A DNA stretch of 64,000 nt from VMDJ01 sp965659945. GTDB taxonomy: Bacteria > Pseudomonadota > Gammaproteobacteria > Chromatiales > Chromatiaceae. Positions within the stretch are counted from its first letter, which is position 1. Each line of letters opens with the position of its first letter. The stretch lies in the NCBI GenBank assembly GCA_965659945.1, contig CBFHYJ010000004.1, positions 1 through 64,000 on the forward strand. Direction: 5' to 3'. The position numbers and the translations under genes are program-made. Below the pieces are notes generated by a model. The model was given only the letters and a program-made list of their open reading frames with translations. It was not told the origin of the DNA and ran no database searches. Shown piece after piece: positions 25,727-35,239 of the stretch.

Positions 25727-27838
25727 TTAAGACTCAGCTTCTTCACCGGCAGTTTCGTTAACTGCTTTCATACTCAAACGAATACGGCCCTGCTTATCGA
25801 TCTCAAGGACCTTAACCTTAACCACATCGCCTTCAGATAGCTTGTCGCTCACCTTCTCAACACGCTCTTCGCAGATCTGTGAGATGTGAACCAAACCGTC
25901 TTTGCCAGGAAGAATGTTCACGAATGCACCGAAGTCCATCAAGCGAGCAACCTTACCTTCATAGATAGTGCCAACTTCAACATCAGCAGTGATCAACTCA
26001 ACACGCTTACGAGCATCGTCGCCCGCTGCCTTATCAACAGAGAAGATCTTAACCAAGCCTTCATCGTTGATATCAACTGTCGCACCCGTCTCTTCACAGA
26101 TAGAACGGATAGTTGCTCCACCTTTACCGATAACATCACGGATCTTATCTGGGTTAATGCTGAATGAAACGATACGTGGAGCGTAATCAGACATCTCTTC
26201 ACGAGGACCTGCAATGGCTTTGGTCATCTCGCCCAAGATATGCAAACGGCCAGCTTTCGCCTGCTCTAAAGCGATCTCCATGATCTCTTTAGTAATACCG
26301 TTGATCTTGATGTCCATTTGCAGCGCGTTGATACCATCAGAAGTACCCGCCACTTTAAAGTCCATATCACCCAAGTGATCTTCGTCACCAAGGATGTCGG
26401 TCAATACAGCAAATGCATCACCTTCTTTGATCAAACCCATCGCAACACCAGCAACAGGTGCTTTAACAGTTACGCCTGCATCCATCAGTGCCAAGCTCGC
26501 GCCACACACAGAAGCCATCGACGAAGAACCGTTAGATTCAGTGATCTCAGATACCACACGGATTGAGTATGGGAACTCTTCAAGCGTCGGCATACATGCC
26601 AACACACCACGCTTGGCCAAACGACCGTGACCAATCTCACGACGCTTAGGGCTGCCTACACGACCCATCTCACCGACTGAGAATGGTGGGAAGTTGTAGT
26701 GGAACATAAATGGATCTTTGTAAGAACCTGCCAAATCATCAATGATCTGTGAGTCACGCTCAGTACCCAAGGTGGTTACAACCAAAGCCTGAGTTTCACC
26801 ACGGGTGAACAATGCTGAACCGTGAGTACGTGGCAATACGCCAGTACGAATAGTGATAGGACGAACTGTCTTAGTGTCACGACCGTCGATACGAGGCTCG
26901 CCTTCCAAGATGCGGCTACGAACGATCTTCTTCTTCAGCTTTTCAATAGTGTTAGACACATCGTCTGATTCGAATTGAGGCTCATCACCGCCACACAATG
27001 CTTCTTTAGCTGCCGCTTTCGCTGCATCAATCGCTGCGTAGCGATCCATCTTGTCTGCTGTTTGGTAGGCACCGCGCAATGCATCACCACAAGCAGCATC
27101 AACTGCTGCAACCAATGCTTCATTAACAGGCACTTCAGCCACTTCTTGAACTGGCTTGTTAACTTCAGCTGCAAGCTCTTTGATAGCGTTGATAACGACT
27201 TGCATTTGCTCATGACCGAACAGAACCGCGCCTAGCATCACTTCTTCAGAAAGCTCGCGTGCTTCTGATTCAACCATCAGAACCGCATCAGAGGTACCTG
27301 AAACAACCAAGTCCAAATCACTGCTATCGCAAAGACCGGTCTTATCTTGGTTCAATAGGTACTGACCGTTTTTGTAACCTACGCGAGCTGCGCCGATTGG
27401 GCCATCGAATGGCAAACCAGAGACAGCTAGAGCTGCTGATACACCAATCAATGATGGGATCTCAGGGTCAACCGCTGGGTTCAACGACATGACAGTACAG
27501 ATGATCTGAACTTCTTTAGTGAACGCCTTTGGGAAAAGAGGACGAACTGGACGGTCAATCAAACGCGCTGTCAGGATCTCTTTCTCAGATGGACGACCTT
27601 CACGACGGAAGAAGCCACCAGGAATAACACCTGCCGCATATGTCTTTTCTTGATAGTCCACAGTCATTGGGAAGAAGTCGCGAGCCATGCCCTCGCCTTT
27701 TTCACTTACGACTGTCACCTGAACGACAGTGTCGTCCATGTTGATCATGATTGCCGCGTCTGCCTGACGAGCAATCTCGCCCGTCTCCAATACTACTTTG
27801 TGATTACCGTATTGGAATTCTTTCTTAATCGGGTTCAC
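25727..27838 (-). CDS. pnp: Polyribonucleotide nucleotidyltransferase
   Basis: 3'-5' phosphorolytic exoribonuclease and degradosome component, 703 residues. Two RNase PH domains are joined by a helical domain (about 1-550), followed by KH (FSINPDKIRDVIGKGGATIRSI) and S1 (GTIYEGKVARLMDFGAFVNILPGKDGLVHIS) RNA-binding domains. The acidic residues of the second catalytic core appear in LGDEDHLGDMDFKVAGT. It ends with an acidic tail. It is the last gene of the operon, 40 bp after rpsO. Confidence 0.98.
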   Translation of the reverse strand: MNPIKKEFQYGNHKVVLETGEIARQADAAIMINMDDTVVQVTVVSEKGEGMARDFFPMTVDYQEKTYAAGVIPGGFFRREGRPSEKEILTARLIDRPVRPLFPKAFTKEVQIICTVMSLNPAVDPEIPSLIGVSAALAVSGLPFDGPIGAARVGYKNGQYLLNQDKTGLCDSSDLDLVVSGTSDAVLMVESEARELSEEVMLGAVLFGHEQMQVVINAIKELAAEVNKPVQEVAEVPVNEALVAAVDAACGDALRGAYQTADKMDRYAAIDAAKAAAKEALCGGDEPQFESDDVSNTIEKLKKKIVRSRILEGEPRIDGRDTKTVRPITIRTGVLPRTHGSALFTRGETQALVVTTLGTERDSQIIDDLAGSYKDPFMFHYNFPPFSVGEMGRVGSPKRREIGHGRLAKRGVLACMPTLEEFPYSIRVVSEITESNGSSSMASVCGASLALMDAGVTVKAPVAGVAMGLIKEGDAFAVLTDILGDEDHLGDMDFKVAGTSDGINALQMDIKINGITKEIMEIALEQAKAGRLHILGEMTKAIAGPREEMSDYAPRIVSFSINPDKIRDVIGKGGATIRSICEETGATVDINDEGLVKIFSVDKAAGDDARKRVELITADVEVGTIYEGKVARLMDFGAFVNILPGKDGLVHISQICEERVEKVSDKLSEGDVVKVKVLEIDKQGRIRLSMKAVNETAGEEAES

Positions 27839-27877
27839 TCGAGATCCTCTAGTGTTACTTACTTGCTTTGCCTGCGA

Positions 27878-28147
27878 TTAACGACGCAGACCTAAACGCT
27901 TGATAAGGTCACGGTAACCTTCAACGTTCTTGCCCTTCAGGTAGTCGAGCAATTTACGACGTTGGTTAACCAGACGTACCAAGCCTTGACGTGAATGGTG
28001 GTCTTTCTTGTTATTCTGGAAGTGTGGAGTCAGATCCAAAATACGTGCTGATAACAGCGCGATCTGTACTTCTGTTGAACCGGTATCTTGTGCGTTTTTA
28101 CCGTACTCAGCGACGATAGCCGCTTTTTGCTCTGCACTCATTGCCAT
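27878..28147 (-). CDS. rpsO: 30S ribosomal protein S15
   Basis: Binds the central domain of 16S rRNA and nucleates the platform of the small subunit. 89 residues with the signature DTGSTEVQIALLSARI and HHSRQGLVRLVNQRRKLLDYLK. The start at 28147 is placed 7 nt after AGGAG. The 175 bp leader upstream may hold the S15 autoregulatory structure known in E. coli, but I could not fold it. Confidence 0.98.
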   Translation of the reverse strand: MAMSAEQKAAIVAEYGKNAQDTGSTEVQIALLSARILDLTPHFQNNKKDHHSRQGLVRLVNQRRKLLDYLKGKNVEGYRDLIKRLGLRR

Positions 28148-28322
28148 GACATTTCTCCTGTCATTGTGACCTGCCGCAGCACCTTGGCTGGAGGACTCCC
28201 AACAATGAGTTCAGGCAGTCCGGGTCGGTTTAAAAAAACGGCTAATTTGCCGCATCAAATTTGGGTCGAGATTGTGCCGTAATTCACCAAGAATGTCAGC
28301 ATTTTCTAATGTTTATTTGGGG

Positions 28323-29249
28323 TTAGCTCAGTTCGGGTGGCAGCATCAGCCGTCGCGGTGCCACATTTCCATCCGGATCGATCTCCCCAAGACCGATAAA
28401 TCGCTCACCATCAGCCTCATAGAGGCGCACCCAGCCCTCTTTAGGCACCCCCGAGACACGCACCGGATTACCAAATTTGATGTAATGCGCTGCATCCTCA
28501 CCCAAATTGACCACTGGCCAATCCTCAAGCGCGGTATCGATCGGGATCAGCAGCGCATCAAGCGCCTCTTGGCTCTTCTCAGCAACCGATATCAGCTTAT
28601 CGAGAGTGTGCAGCGGCAGATTGGCATAAGGCCCGACCCCAGTACGGCGCAGTCTCACCACATGCGCACCACAATCGAGCTTCTCACCCATATCTTCGGC
28701 TAACGTGCGGATATACGTCCCCTTCGAACAGACAACAGTCATTTCAAACTCGCCGCCGGCAAACTCACCTAAATCGATGCTGTGAATAGTCACAGGCCGG
28801 GCTTCACGCTCTACCTCAATGCCTTGACGGGCTAGATCGTAAAGACGTTTCCCCTCGTGCTTAAGCGCTGAGTACATCGGCGGGACTTGCATGATTTCGC
28901 CAAGAAATTCAGGAATAATCTGCTCAATCGACTCTCGCGTAATGCCATCAATCGAACGCTCGGACGTAATCTCACCACCCAAATCCCCCGTAGAGGTCGT
29001 CTGACCGAGCTTTACGCGGACAAAATAGGTCTTATTCGATTCGGTGAGATAGTGAGACACCTTGGTGCCATGACCAAAGCACAGCGGCAGCATGCCATCA
29101 GCTAAGGGATCTAAGGTACCGGTATGACCGGCTTTTTGAGCTTGGTAAAGACGTTTTACTTTTTGTAGGGCATCGTTGGAGCTAATACCAAGCGGCTTAT
29201 CTAACAACAAAATGCCATCAACAACACGACCCTTCTTACGTCGCGCCAT
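28323..29249 (-). CDS. truB: tRNA pseudouridine-55 synthase
   Basis: Makes pseudouridine 55 in the T loop of tRNAs. 308 residues with the TruB motifs GILLLDKPLGISSNDALQ, the catalytic-aspartate segment GHTGTLDPLADGMLPLC and CSKGTYIRTLAED. It lies 2 bp downstream of rbfA in the operon. Confidence 0.97.
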   Translation of the reverse strand: MARRKKGRVVDGILLLDKPLGISSNDALQKVKRLYQAQKAGHTGTLDPLADGMLPLCFGHGTKVSHYLTESNKTYFVRVKLGQTTSTGDLGGEITSERSIDGITRESIEQIIPEFLGEIMQVPPMYSALKHEGKRLYDLARQGIEVEREARPVTIHSIDLGEFAGGEFEMTVVCSKGTYIRTLAEDMGEKLDCGAHVVRLRRTGVGPYANLPLHTLDKLISVAEKSQEALDALLIPIDTALEDWPVVNLGEDAAHYIKFGNPVRVSGVPKEGWVRLYEADGERFIGLGEIDPDGNVAPRRLMLPPELS

Positions 29250-29251
29250 CG

Positions 29252-29617
29252 TTAGTCGTTCTCGTCTTTGTTATCCGAGGCAATTGCCTTAGTGATCAAT
29301 GATTCGAGACGCGCACCGGTTTCGAGGGATGCGTCATATTCAAAATGCAGCTGTGGCATAGAACGTAGATTCATCAACTCACTCAAGCGACGACGCAAAA
29401 AACCCGCGGCTTTTTTTAATGCTTGCTCAGCGGCTTTAGCTTGATCGCGGTCCATCATGGTAAAGAAAACGCGTGCATGCGACATATCTCGCACCACGCG
29501 CACTTCTTGAATGGTGACTTGGTTTAAACGTGGATCACGCACTTCGTTACGCAACAACAGCGCGAGCTCACGATGGATCTCAGCACCAACACGTTCTTCA
29601 CGACCAAATTCACGCAT
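29252..29617 (-). CDS. rbfA: Ribosome-binding factor A
   Basis: KH-type factor for late 30S subunit maturation, 121 residues. It has the family pattern: N-terminal REFGREERVGAEIHRELALLL, the VTIQEVRVVRDMSHARVFF strand region, and PQLHFEYDASLETGARLESLI. It sits between infB and truB with short spacing. Confidence 0.97.
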   Translation of the reverse strand: MREFGREERVGAEIHRELALLLRNEVRDPRLNQVTIQEVRVVRDMSHARVFFTMMDRDQAKAAEQALKKAAGFLRRRLSELMNLRSMPQLHFEYDASLETGARLESLITKAIASDNKDEND

Positions 29618-29622
29618 GATGA

Positions 29623-32184
29623 TTAAACTTCGCGAGCAACCTCAATGCGCTCGAAGACTTCGATTTGGTCACCTGACTTAACATCGTTGTAGTTCTTGAC
29701 ACCGATACCACACTCGGTACCTGCACGAACCTCATTCACGTCATCTTTATAACGTCGTAATGATTCCAACTCGCCTTCGTAGATAACCACGTTGTCACGC
29801 AGTACACGGATTGGGTTATGACGCTTAATCACACCCTCAACAACCATAGAGCCTGCAATCGCACCGAGCTTTGATGAACGGAACACATCACGTACTTCTG
29901 CCAAGCCGATGATCTCTTCTTTAACATCAGGTGATAGCAAGCCAGAGACTGCTTTCTTCACATCATCGATCACTTCATAAATGATGCTGTAGTAACGAAG
30001 ATCTAAACCACTCTCTTCAACCACACGACGTGCAGAGGCATCCGCACGGACGTTAAAGCCAATAATCGCCGCACCCGAGGTCAAAGCCAGGTTAGCATCT
30101 GACTCGTTGATCCCGCCTACACCAGCGGCAACGATCTTGACGCGCGCTTCATCAGCGACAATCTTATTCAATGACTCTTTAAGTGCTTCTACCGAGCCTT
30201 GTACGTCAGCTTTAACAATCAAGTTAACGTAAGCAACATCGCCTTCGGCCATCTTCGAGAACATCTGATCAAGCTTCGCTGCCTTTTGCTCAGCTAACTT
30301 GCCTTCACGTTGACGCTCACGACGTAGCTCACCAACTTCACGTGCTTTCTTCTCATCAGAAACAGCTACAAGGTCATCACCTGCATGTGGCGCACCCGAA
30401 AGGCCTAAAACCTGAACCGGGATAGAAGGACCTGCCTTCTTAACTTGCTGGCCGTTCTCGTCGAACATTGCTCGAACACGGCCATACTCAGTACCCGAAA
30501 CGATTGGATCGCCTTGTTTCAAGGTACCTGACTGGATCAAAACTGTGGCAACCGGGCCACGACCTTTATCCAAGCTCGACTCAACAATGATGCCCTTCGC
30601 AGGACCATCCTCTACAACACTGAGCTCAAGCACTTCTGCTTGCAGCAGAACTGCTTCAAGCAACTGATCGATACCTTCACCGGTATGTGCTGAAACGCGG
30701 ATAAACTGAACATCACCGCCCCAATCCTCTGGAACCACTTCTTCAGCAACCAGCTCTTGCATGACGCGATCTGGATTCGCATCAGGCTTGTCCATTTTGT
30801 TAATGGCAACAACCATCGGAACGCCAGCCGCACGTGCGTGCTGAATCGCTTCTTTAGTTTGCGGCATTACGCCGTCATCTGATGCAACAACCAAGATAAT
30901 AATGTCTGTCGCTTTCGCACCACGTGCACGCATTGCAGAAAATGCCGCGTGACCTGGGGTGTCGAGGAACGAGATCATGCCGTGATCGGTATTAACGTGA
31001 TACGCACCAATGTGCTGGGTAATACCACCGGCCTCACCTGCAGTAACACGACTCTTACGAATATGGTCAAGTAACGAAGTTTTACCGTGGTCAACGTGAC
31101 CCATGATGGTAACTACCGGTGCACGTGGTACTAATTCTCCCGCATCAAGCTGCTCGTCAACCAATGACAACACAGTCTCTTCAACGTCGACCTTTTTCTC
31201 TTCAACTGACTCGTGGCCAAGCTCACCGACAACCAACATCGCAGTATCTTGATCAAGTGGTTGGTTGATAGTGACCATCATGCCCATACCCATCAAGACC
31301 TTGATGATCTCAGATGATTTGATCGACATACGCGCTGCCAAATCGGCAACAGTAATGGTCTCTGGCACTTCTACAGTGAGCTTCTTAACCTCAACGGGCT
31401 TTTGGAAACCGTGCTGGGTCTCCTGCTCAATGTGCTTTGACTTGCGACCACCTTTAGAGCGCTTGCCACGATTCTCATTTGATACGTGAAGCTCACGACG
31501 ACGACCATGACCTGCGTGCTTCTTGCTACCGCGACCATCGTCATTACCAGCTTCTTTTGACTCTTTAGCAGGTGCTTGGCGCATACGCTTAGGACCTTTC
31601 TTGTCCTTATCCGCCTCACCTTTCTTCTTTTCAGTTTCAGCTTGCTTTTGTGTTTCTGCCTCAGCTTCTGCCGCTTTACGAGCTTCTTCAGCTTTTGCAC
31701 GCGCCGCTTCTTCTTCAGCACGCAACACTTCGTTCGCTTTCTTACGCGCATCATCTTGAGCAGATGCCGCTTCGCGTTGTGCACGCTGCTCAGCAAGTGC
31801 GCGCTCAGCTGCTGCTAATTCTTCTTGCGCCTTCTCTGAAGGATCAACTTTAGGCGCCGCATCTTTCTTAACAATGTTGCGCTTACGACGTACTTCGACG
31901 TTAACCGTCTTAGTGCCACGTGTAGCAGCGCGACCTGATGCGCCACCCGAGCCTACTTTTAGCTCAGTGGTTGAACGGCGCTTCAAAGTAACCTTCTTAT
32001 CGCCTTTCTTTTCGTCTTTACCGTGACTACGACGCAGGTGATTTAGTAGTGCTACTTTTTCCTGCTCAGTAATAACGTCTTTTTCACTCGCCTTTGCTAC
32101 ACCCGCATCACCGAGTTGCTTAAGCAAACGATCTACTGGAATACCAACATCAGAGGCTAACTGACTGACTGTAACTTCACTCAT
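29623..32184 (-). CDS. infB: Translation initiation factor IF-2
   Basis: GTPase that places initiator tRNA on the 30S subunit. 853 residues: an N-terminal IF2-N helix domain, a long charged Ala/Glu/Lys-rich linker (about 85-260), a second N domain, then the G domain with GHVDHGKTSLLD, DTPGHAAFSAMRARG and NKMDKPD, followed by domains II-IV. It lies between nusA and rbfA. Confidence 0.98.
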   Translation of the reverse strand: MSEVTVSQLASDVGIPVDRLLKQLGDAGVAKASEKDVITEQEKVALLNHLRRSHGKDEKKGDKKVTLKRRSTTELKVGSGGASGRAATRGTKTVNVEVRRKRNIVKKDAAPKVDPSEKAQEELAAAERALAEQRAQREAASAQDDARKKANEVLRAEEEAARAKAEEARKAAEAEAETQKQAETEKKKGEADKDKKGPKRMRQAPAKESKEAGNDDGRGSKKHAGHGRRRELHVSNENRGKRSKGGRKSKHIEQETQHGFQKPVEVKKLTVEVPETITVADLAARMSIKSSEIIKVLMGMGMMVTINQPLDQDTAMLVVGELGHESVEEKKVDVEETVLSLVDEQLDAGELVPRAPVVTIMGHVDHGKTSLLDHIRKSRVTAGEAGGITQHIGAYHVNTDHGMISFLDTPGHAAFSAMRARGAKATDIIILVVASDDGVMPQTKEAIQHARAAGVPMVVAINKMDKPDANPDRVMQELVAEEVVPEDWGGDVQFIRVSAHTGEGIDQLLEAVLLQAEVLELSVVEDGPAKGIIVESSLDKGRGPVATVLIQSGTLKQGDPIVSGTEYGRVRAMFDENGQQVKKAGPSIPVQVLGLSGAPHAGDDLVAVSDEKKAREVGELRRERQREGKLAEQKAAKLDQMFSKMAEGDVAYVNLIVKADVQGSVEALKESLNKIVADEARVKIVAAGVGGINESDANLALTSGAAIIGFNVRADASARRVVEESGLDLRYYSIIYEVIDDVKKAVSGLLSPDVKEEIIGLAEVRDVFRSSKLGAIAGSMVVEGVIKRHNPIRVLRDNVVIYEGELESLRRYKDDVNEVRAGTECGIGVKNYNDVKSGDQIEVFERIEVAREV

Positions 32185-32201
32185 GTCTTTACCCTTATCG
32201 C

Positions 32202-33704
32202 TTATTCAGCTTCCTCAGCAAACCAAGGCGCACGCGCTGTCATTATCAGCTCACCTGCACGCTCTTCGGTCATACCTGCAATTTCCATCAATTCGTCTGT
32301 TGCCGATTCAGCCAAATCTTCCATGGTGCACATACCACGAGCAGCTAACTGATGCGCCAACTGTTCATCCATGCCATCCATCGTCAACAGATCTTCTGCT
32401 GGCTCGCCATCACCTAAGGTTTCTTCCTTAGCAATAGCGCGAGTCAACATTGCATCGTTAGCGCGGTTACGTAGCTCTTCAACGATATCCTCATCAAACT
32501 CTTCAATTGCCAACATCTCATCGATGTCAACGTAAGCCACTTCATCAATAGTCGAGAAGCCTTCTTGAACCAGAATCAATGCAACTTCTTCATCCACATC
32601 GAGTTGCTCCATAAAGCGCTCAACATATTTCTGTGCTTCTTCTTGGCTCTTCTCTTCCGCTTGCTCTTCGCTCATCACATTGAGCTCCCAGCCGGTCAGT
32701 TGACTGGCTAGACGAACGTTCTGACCACCACGACCGATCGCTTGAGAAAGATTTTCATCTTTAACCGCGATATCCATAGAGTTCTTCTCTTCATCCATGA
32801 TGATTGAGACAACATCTGCTGGTGACATCGCATTAATTACAAACTGCGCTGGATTCTCATCCCACAGGATGATATCGACACGCTCACCGCCAAGCTCGTT
32901 TGATACTGCTTGTACACGAGAACCACGCATACCCACACAAGCACCCACTGGATCGATGCGCTTATCTTTTGCCAATACCGCAATCTTTGCGCGAAGACCT
33001 GGATCACGTGCAGCACCCAATAGTTCGATAGAGCCTTCACCTATCTCTGGCACTTCCAACCGGAACAGCTCCATCAACACTTCAGGTGAGTTACGTGAAA
33101 CAAACAACTGTGGACCACGCACATCAGTACGAATGTCGAACAACAAGCCACGTAAACGATCACCAACGCGAACCATCTCTCTAGGAATCATCTCAGAGCG
33201 AGGAATCAGCGCTTCTGCGCCATCACCCAAATCAAGAACGACTGTGCCACGTTCTGCGCGCTTAACCGTTCCCATGATGAGCTGGCCAACCTTGTCTTGG
33301 AAAGCTTCAACAACTTTCGCACGCTCAGCTTCACGTACCTTTTGCACGATAACTTGCTTAGCAGTTTGAGCCGCAATACGACCAAACTCGATCGATTCGA
33401 TCTGCTCTTCAACATAATCGTCAATTTGAATCTCTGGCTCGTCGATACGTGCCGCTTCAAGAGTGATTTCAGCTAATGGGTTTTCAAGCGCTTGTGACTC
33501 AGAGTCATCAACCACCAACCAACGACGGAAGGTCTCATAGTCTCCAGTCTTACGATCGATCGCGACACGCACTTCGATATCTTTACCTGACTTTTTGCGA
33601 GTCGCTGACGCTAACGCCGCTTCAATCGCACCGAAGATCACATCTCTTTCAACAGCCTTCTCGTTCGAGACCGTTTCAACAACAAGCAGGATTTCTTTAT
33701 TCAT
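32202..33704 (-). CDS. nusA: Transcription elongation/antitermination factor NusA
   Basis: RNA polymerase-bound factor for pausing, termination and antitermination. 500 residues: N-terminal polymerase-binding domain, S1 domain (about 130-200, MGTVKRAERGTVVLDLGDGAEALIP), two KH domains (GACVGMRGSRVQAV; QAIGRGGQNVRLASQL) and two acidic C-terminal repeats. It is 10 bp downstream of rimP. Since NusA acts on intrinsic terminators, the tandem hairpins in the operon leader may provide feedback. Confidence 0.98.
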   Translation of the reverse strand: MNKEILLVVETVSNEKAVERDVIFGAIEAALASATRKKSGKDIEVRVAIDRKTGDYETFRRWLVVDDSESQALENPLAEITLEAARIDEPEIQIDDYVEEQIESIEFGRIAAQTAKQVIVQKVREAERAKVVEAFQDKVGQLIMGTVKRAERGTVVLDLGDGAEALIPRSEMIPREMVRVGDRLRGLLFDIRTDVRGPQLFVSRNSPEVLMELFRLEVPEIGEGSIELLGAARDPGLRAKIAVLAKDKRIDPVGACVGMRGSRVQAVSNELGGERVDIILWDENPAQFVINAMSPADVVSIIMDEEKNSMDIAVKDENLSQAIGRGGQNVRLASQLTGWELNVMSEEQAEEKSQEEAQKYVERFMEQLDVDEEVALILVQEGFSTIDEVAYVDIDEMLAIEEFDEDIVEELRNRANDAMLTRAIAKEETLGDGEPAEDLLTMDGMDEQLAHQLAARGMCTMEDLAESATDELMEIAGMTEERAGELIMTARAPWFAEEAE

Positions 33705-33714
33705 TGCTTAAGCC

Positions 33715-34173
33715 TTAAAACTGCGGCACCACACGCGCCGTATCGATTTGATCAATATTTAATGTGTGCTGATCGTTATCAACCTGCATCACAATCTCGT
33801 TATCAGAGACCGACAACAATCGACCTCGAAAATTCTTTCGCCCCACCGCGGTGGACTTCATCTTTACGCGAATGTCACTTTCCACGCTGCGCTCAAACTG
33901 CACTTGCGTGAACAACGGGCGATCCATACCCGGCGATGACACTTCTAAGGTGTAATCCCCTGAAATAGGATCTTCCACATCAAGTACCGCACCGAGTTGG
34001 CGACTGACCTTCTCGCACTGCGAGACATCCACACCAACTTCGTTCTCGATGTAAACACGCAATAGCTGACCAGACGACTGCTTTGGCAAAAGCTCCAAAC
34101 CCCATAGTTCAAGGTCAAAGCCTTCAACCACGGTTTGCGCCATTTGCAGTAAGTTTTCAGGTACTGATCGCAT
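33715..34173 (-). CDS. rimP: Ribosome maturation factor RimP
   Basis: Binds the 30S subunit and assists its maturation. 152 residues from ATG at 34173, the family's usual length; the open frame continues upstream to 34281 but that part runs through two terminator hairpins and is not coding. Conserved parts include GLELLPKQSSGQLLRVYIE, CEKVSRQLGAVLDVEDPISG and YTLEVSSPGMDRPL. First gene of the rimP-nusA-infB-rbfA-truB-rpsO-pnp operon. Confidence 0.96.
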   Translation of the reverse strand: MRSVPENLLQMAQTVVEGFDLELWGLELLPKQSSGQLLRVYIENEVGVDVSQCEKVSRQLGAVLDVEDPISGDYTLEVSSPGMDRPLFTQVQFERSVESDIRVKMKSTAVGRKNFRGRLLSVSDNEIVMQVDNDQHTLNIDQIDTARVVPQF

Positions 34174-34183
34174 ATTTTCCCGA

Positions 34184-34211
34184 CAAACAAAAAATGGGCC
34201 CAAGGCCCATT
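34184..34211 (-). terminator. Second intrinsic terminator in the rimP leader
   Basis: Perfect hairpin AATGGGCC-CAA-GGCCCATT (34193-34211) followed on the minus strand by TTTTTTG. It lies only about 10-20 bp before the rimP start codon, so it acts inside the operon leader rather than at the end of a gene. Confidence 0.85.
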
Positions 34212-34249
34212 CCGCGTTACGTACCGGCAAAAACCCATACGTGGAATAC

Positions 34250-34270
34250 AAAAAAACCCCATAAATGGGG
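34250..34270 (-). terminator. First intrinsic terminator in the rimP leader
   Basis: Hairpin CCCCAT-AA-ATGGGG (34257-34270) followed on the minus strand by a run of seven T. No gene lies upstream of it on this strand within the window before the promoter at 34386, so it is an attenuator-like element. Confidence 0.8.
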
Positions 34271-34357
34271 TCCGTCGCCACTCCAGCTCCAGACCGACAA
34301 CCGCGGAGAGCTGTAAATTAGGCCAATCAAACAGTCGAAACCATTTAATTGCGGCGC

Positions 34358-34386
34358 AGTTTAATGAGAATTCTCTAGATCGTCAA
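34358..34386 (-). promoter_or_regulatory. sigma70-type promoter of the rimP operon
   Basis: Read on the minus strand, TTGACG (-35, 34386-34381) and TAAACT (-10, 34363-34358) are separated by exactly 17 bp, a near-consensus promoter. The predicted transcript starts near 34351 and has a leader of about 178 nt with two terminators before rimP. Confidence 0.75.
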
Positions 34387-34397
34387 ACAGATTTCGG

Positions 34398-34419
34398 GCT
34401 GATTTTTTGCAAAATCAGC
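34398..34419. promoter_or_regulatory. 9-bp inverted repeat between rimP and ibaG promoters
   Basis: Perfect inverted repeat GCTGATTTT-TTGC-AAAATCAGC, just upstream of the rimP -35 box and about 85 bp before the divergent ibaG gene. It could be an operator; no T run makes it a good terminator. Confidence 0.4.
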
Positions 34420-34501
34420 AGCTTAAACACGCCTGTCACATAAGGTAGAGCTACCCCGCGAAGTTCTCTACACTAGCGCCATTATCGAATTCGAGGTTCC
34501 T

Positions 34502-34726
34502 ATGGACGCACAAGAGATCATCAACCGCATCAAAGACGCTATCCCGGATGCTGAGGTCACCACCGATGGTGCTGACTGCAACTTTTCAGTGACTGTGGTA
34601 AGCCCGAGCTTCGAGGGCAAAAACCCGCTGCAACGTCAGCGCCCAATCATGGCGTTATTTAACGAAGAAATTACCTCAGGTGCGTTGCATGCGTTGTCGG
34701 TGAATGCGAAGACGCCTGAGCAGTAA
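34502..34726 (+). CDS. ibaG: BolA/IbaG-family protein
   Basis: Small class II KH-like protein of 74 residues, the size of IbaG (YrbA) rather than BolA (about 105). Conserved features include the SPSFEGKNPLQRQRPIM segment with the loop that, with a monothiol glutaredoxin, coordinates an iron-sulfur cluster, and ALHALSVNAKTPEQ at the end. Divergent from the rimP operon. Role probably iron-sulfur trafficking or acid-stress response, by family. Confidence 0.9.
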   Translation: MDAQEIINRIKDAIPDAEVTTDGADCNFSVTVVSPSFEGKNPLQRQRPIMALFNEEITSGALHALSVNAKTPEQ

Positions 34727-34727
34727 T

Positions 34728-34892
34728 TTAACTATCTAAAACAATCCCAGCCTTCTGTTGCATTTCCGCCCAAACTTTTTCGGGCACGAGTATGGCTGCA
34801 TTAATTGAATTCTTAAGTAAAACGGGATCAACAAGCTCATCGATTAAATTTTCGAACTCATCGACAACATTTTTTGCATCTAACGTTCTCAT
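34728..34892 (-). CDS. Short Phd-like ORF, third gene of the MazEF operon
   Basis: ORF of 54 codons whose ATG overlaps the mazF stop codon (TAATG). It reads MRTLDAKNVVDEFENLIDEL and ends AAILVPEKVWAEMQQKAG. The start resembles a Phd/YefM antitoxin N-terminus (DAKN...EF) and AAILV plus the following helix resembles the end of the Phd fold, as if the middle were shortened. Whether it is a functional third component or a remnant cannot be told. Confidence 0.55.
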   Translation of the reverse strand: MRTLDAKNVVDEFENLIDELVDPVLLKNSINAAILVPEKVWAEMQQKAGIVLDS

Positions 34893-35239
34893 TACTGATC
34901 AAAACCTTCTGCGCCCATTAATGGCAGTAACCTTTGTAACACTCTTGTAAGCACCCCATCCTCCGCATTGGTAATAAGTTTTGCCTTTCGTTGTTTCCAT
35001 GAAACCGTCTGAACAAGACTTGCAGCAACAACTGACGGCTTATCTAAGTTTTCAATGACAACTTCCGTTGATGCGCCTCGGATACTTGTACTTATAGGAC
35101 AACAAATTAATAGACCAGTCTGAGAGTTATATACCTTTGAAGAGAGTACAATTGCTGGACGATACTTGCCAATTTCTTTGCCTTTTGTTGGCTCAAAATC
35201 AAGCCATATGATGTCGTTTCTTTCTGGGGTATACGCCAT
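34892..35239 (-). CDS. mazF: MazF/PemK-type endoribonuclease toxin
   Basis: mRNA interferase toxin of 115 residues. The family pattern is clear: DIIWLDFEPTKGKEIGKYRPAIVLS (beta1-loop with conserved G.E..K.RP), ICCPISTSIRG and VQTVSWKQRKAKL. It is translationally coupled to the antitoxin upstream (TAATG) and to a 54-codon ORF downstream. Confidence 0.92.
   Translation of the reverse strand: MAYTPERNDIIWLDFEPTKGKEIGKYRPAIVLSSKVYNSQTGLLICCPISTSIRGASTEVVIENLDKPSVVAASLVQTVSWKQRKAKLITNAEDGVLTRVLQRLLPLMGAEGFDQ

Noticed and set aside
31371..31853. Several long frames overlapping infB
   Set aside because: They are shadows of the Ala/Glu/Lys-rich linker of IF-2, whose codon composition keeps other frames open.
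34174..34281. Longer RimP start at 34281
   Set aside because: The extension would translate the terminator hairpins, and family members start at the position of ATG 34173.
34184..34357. tRNA gene in the rimP leader
   Set aside because: Other Gammaproteobacteria have a tRNA here, but no cloverleaf, T-loop GTTCRA box or CCA end is visible on the minus strand.
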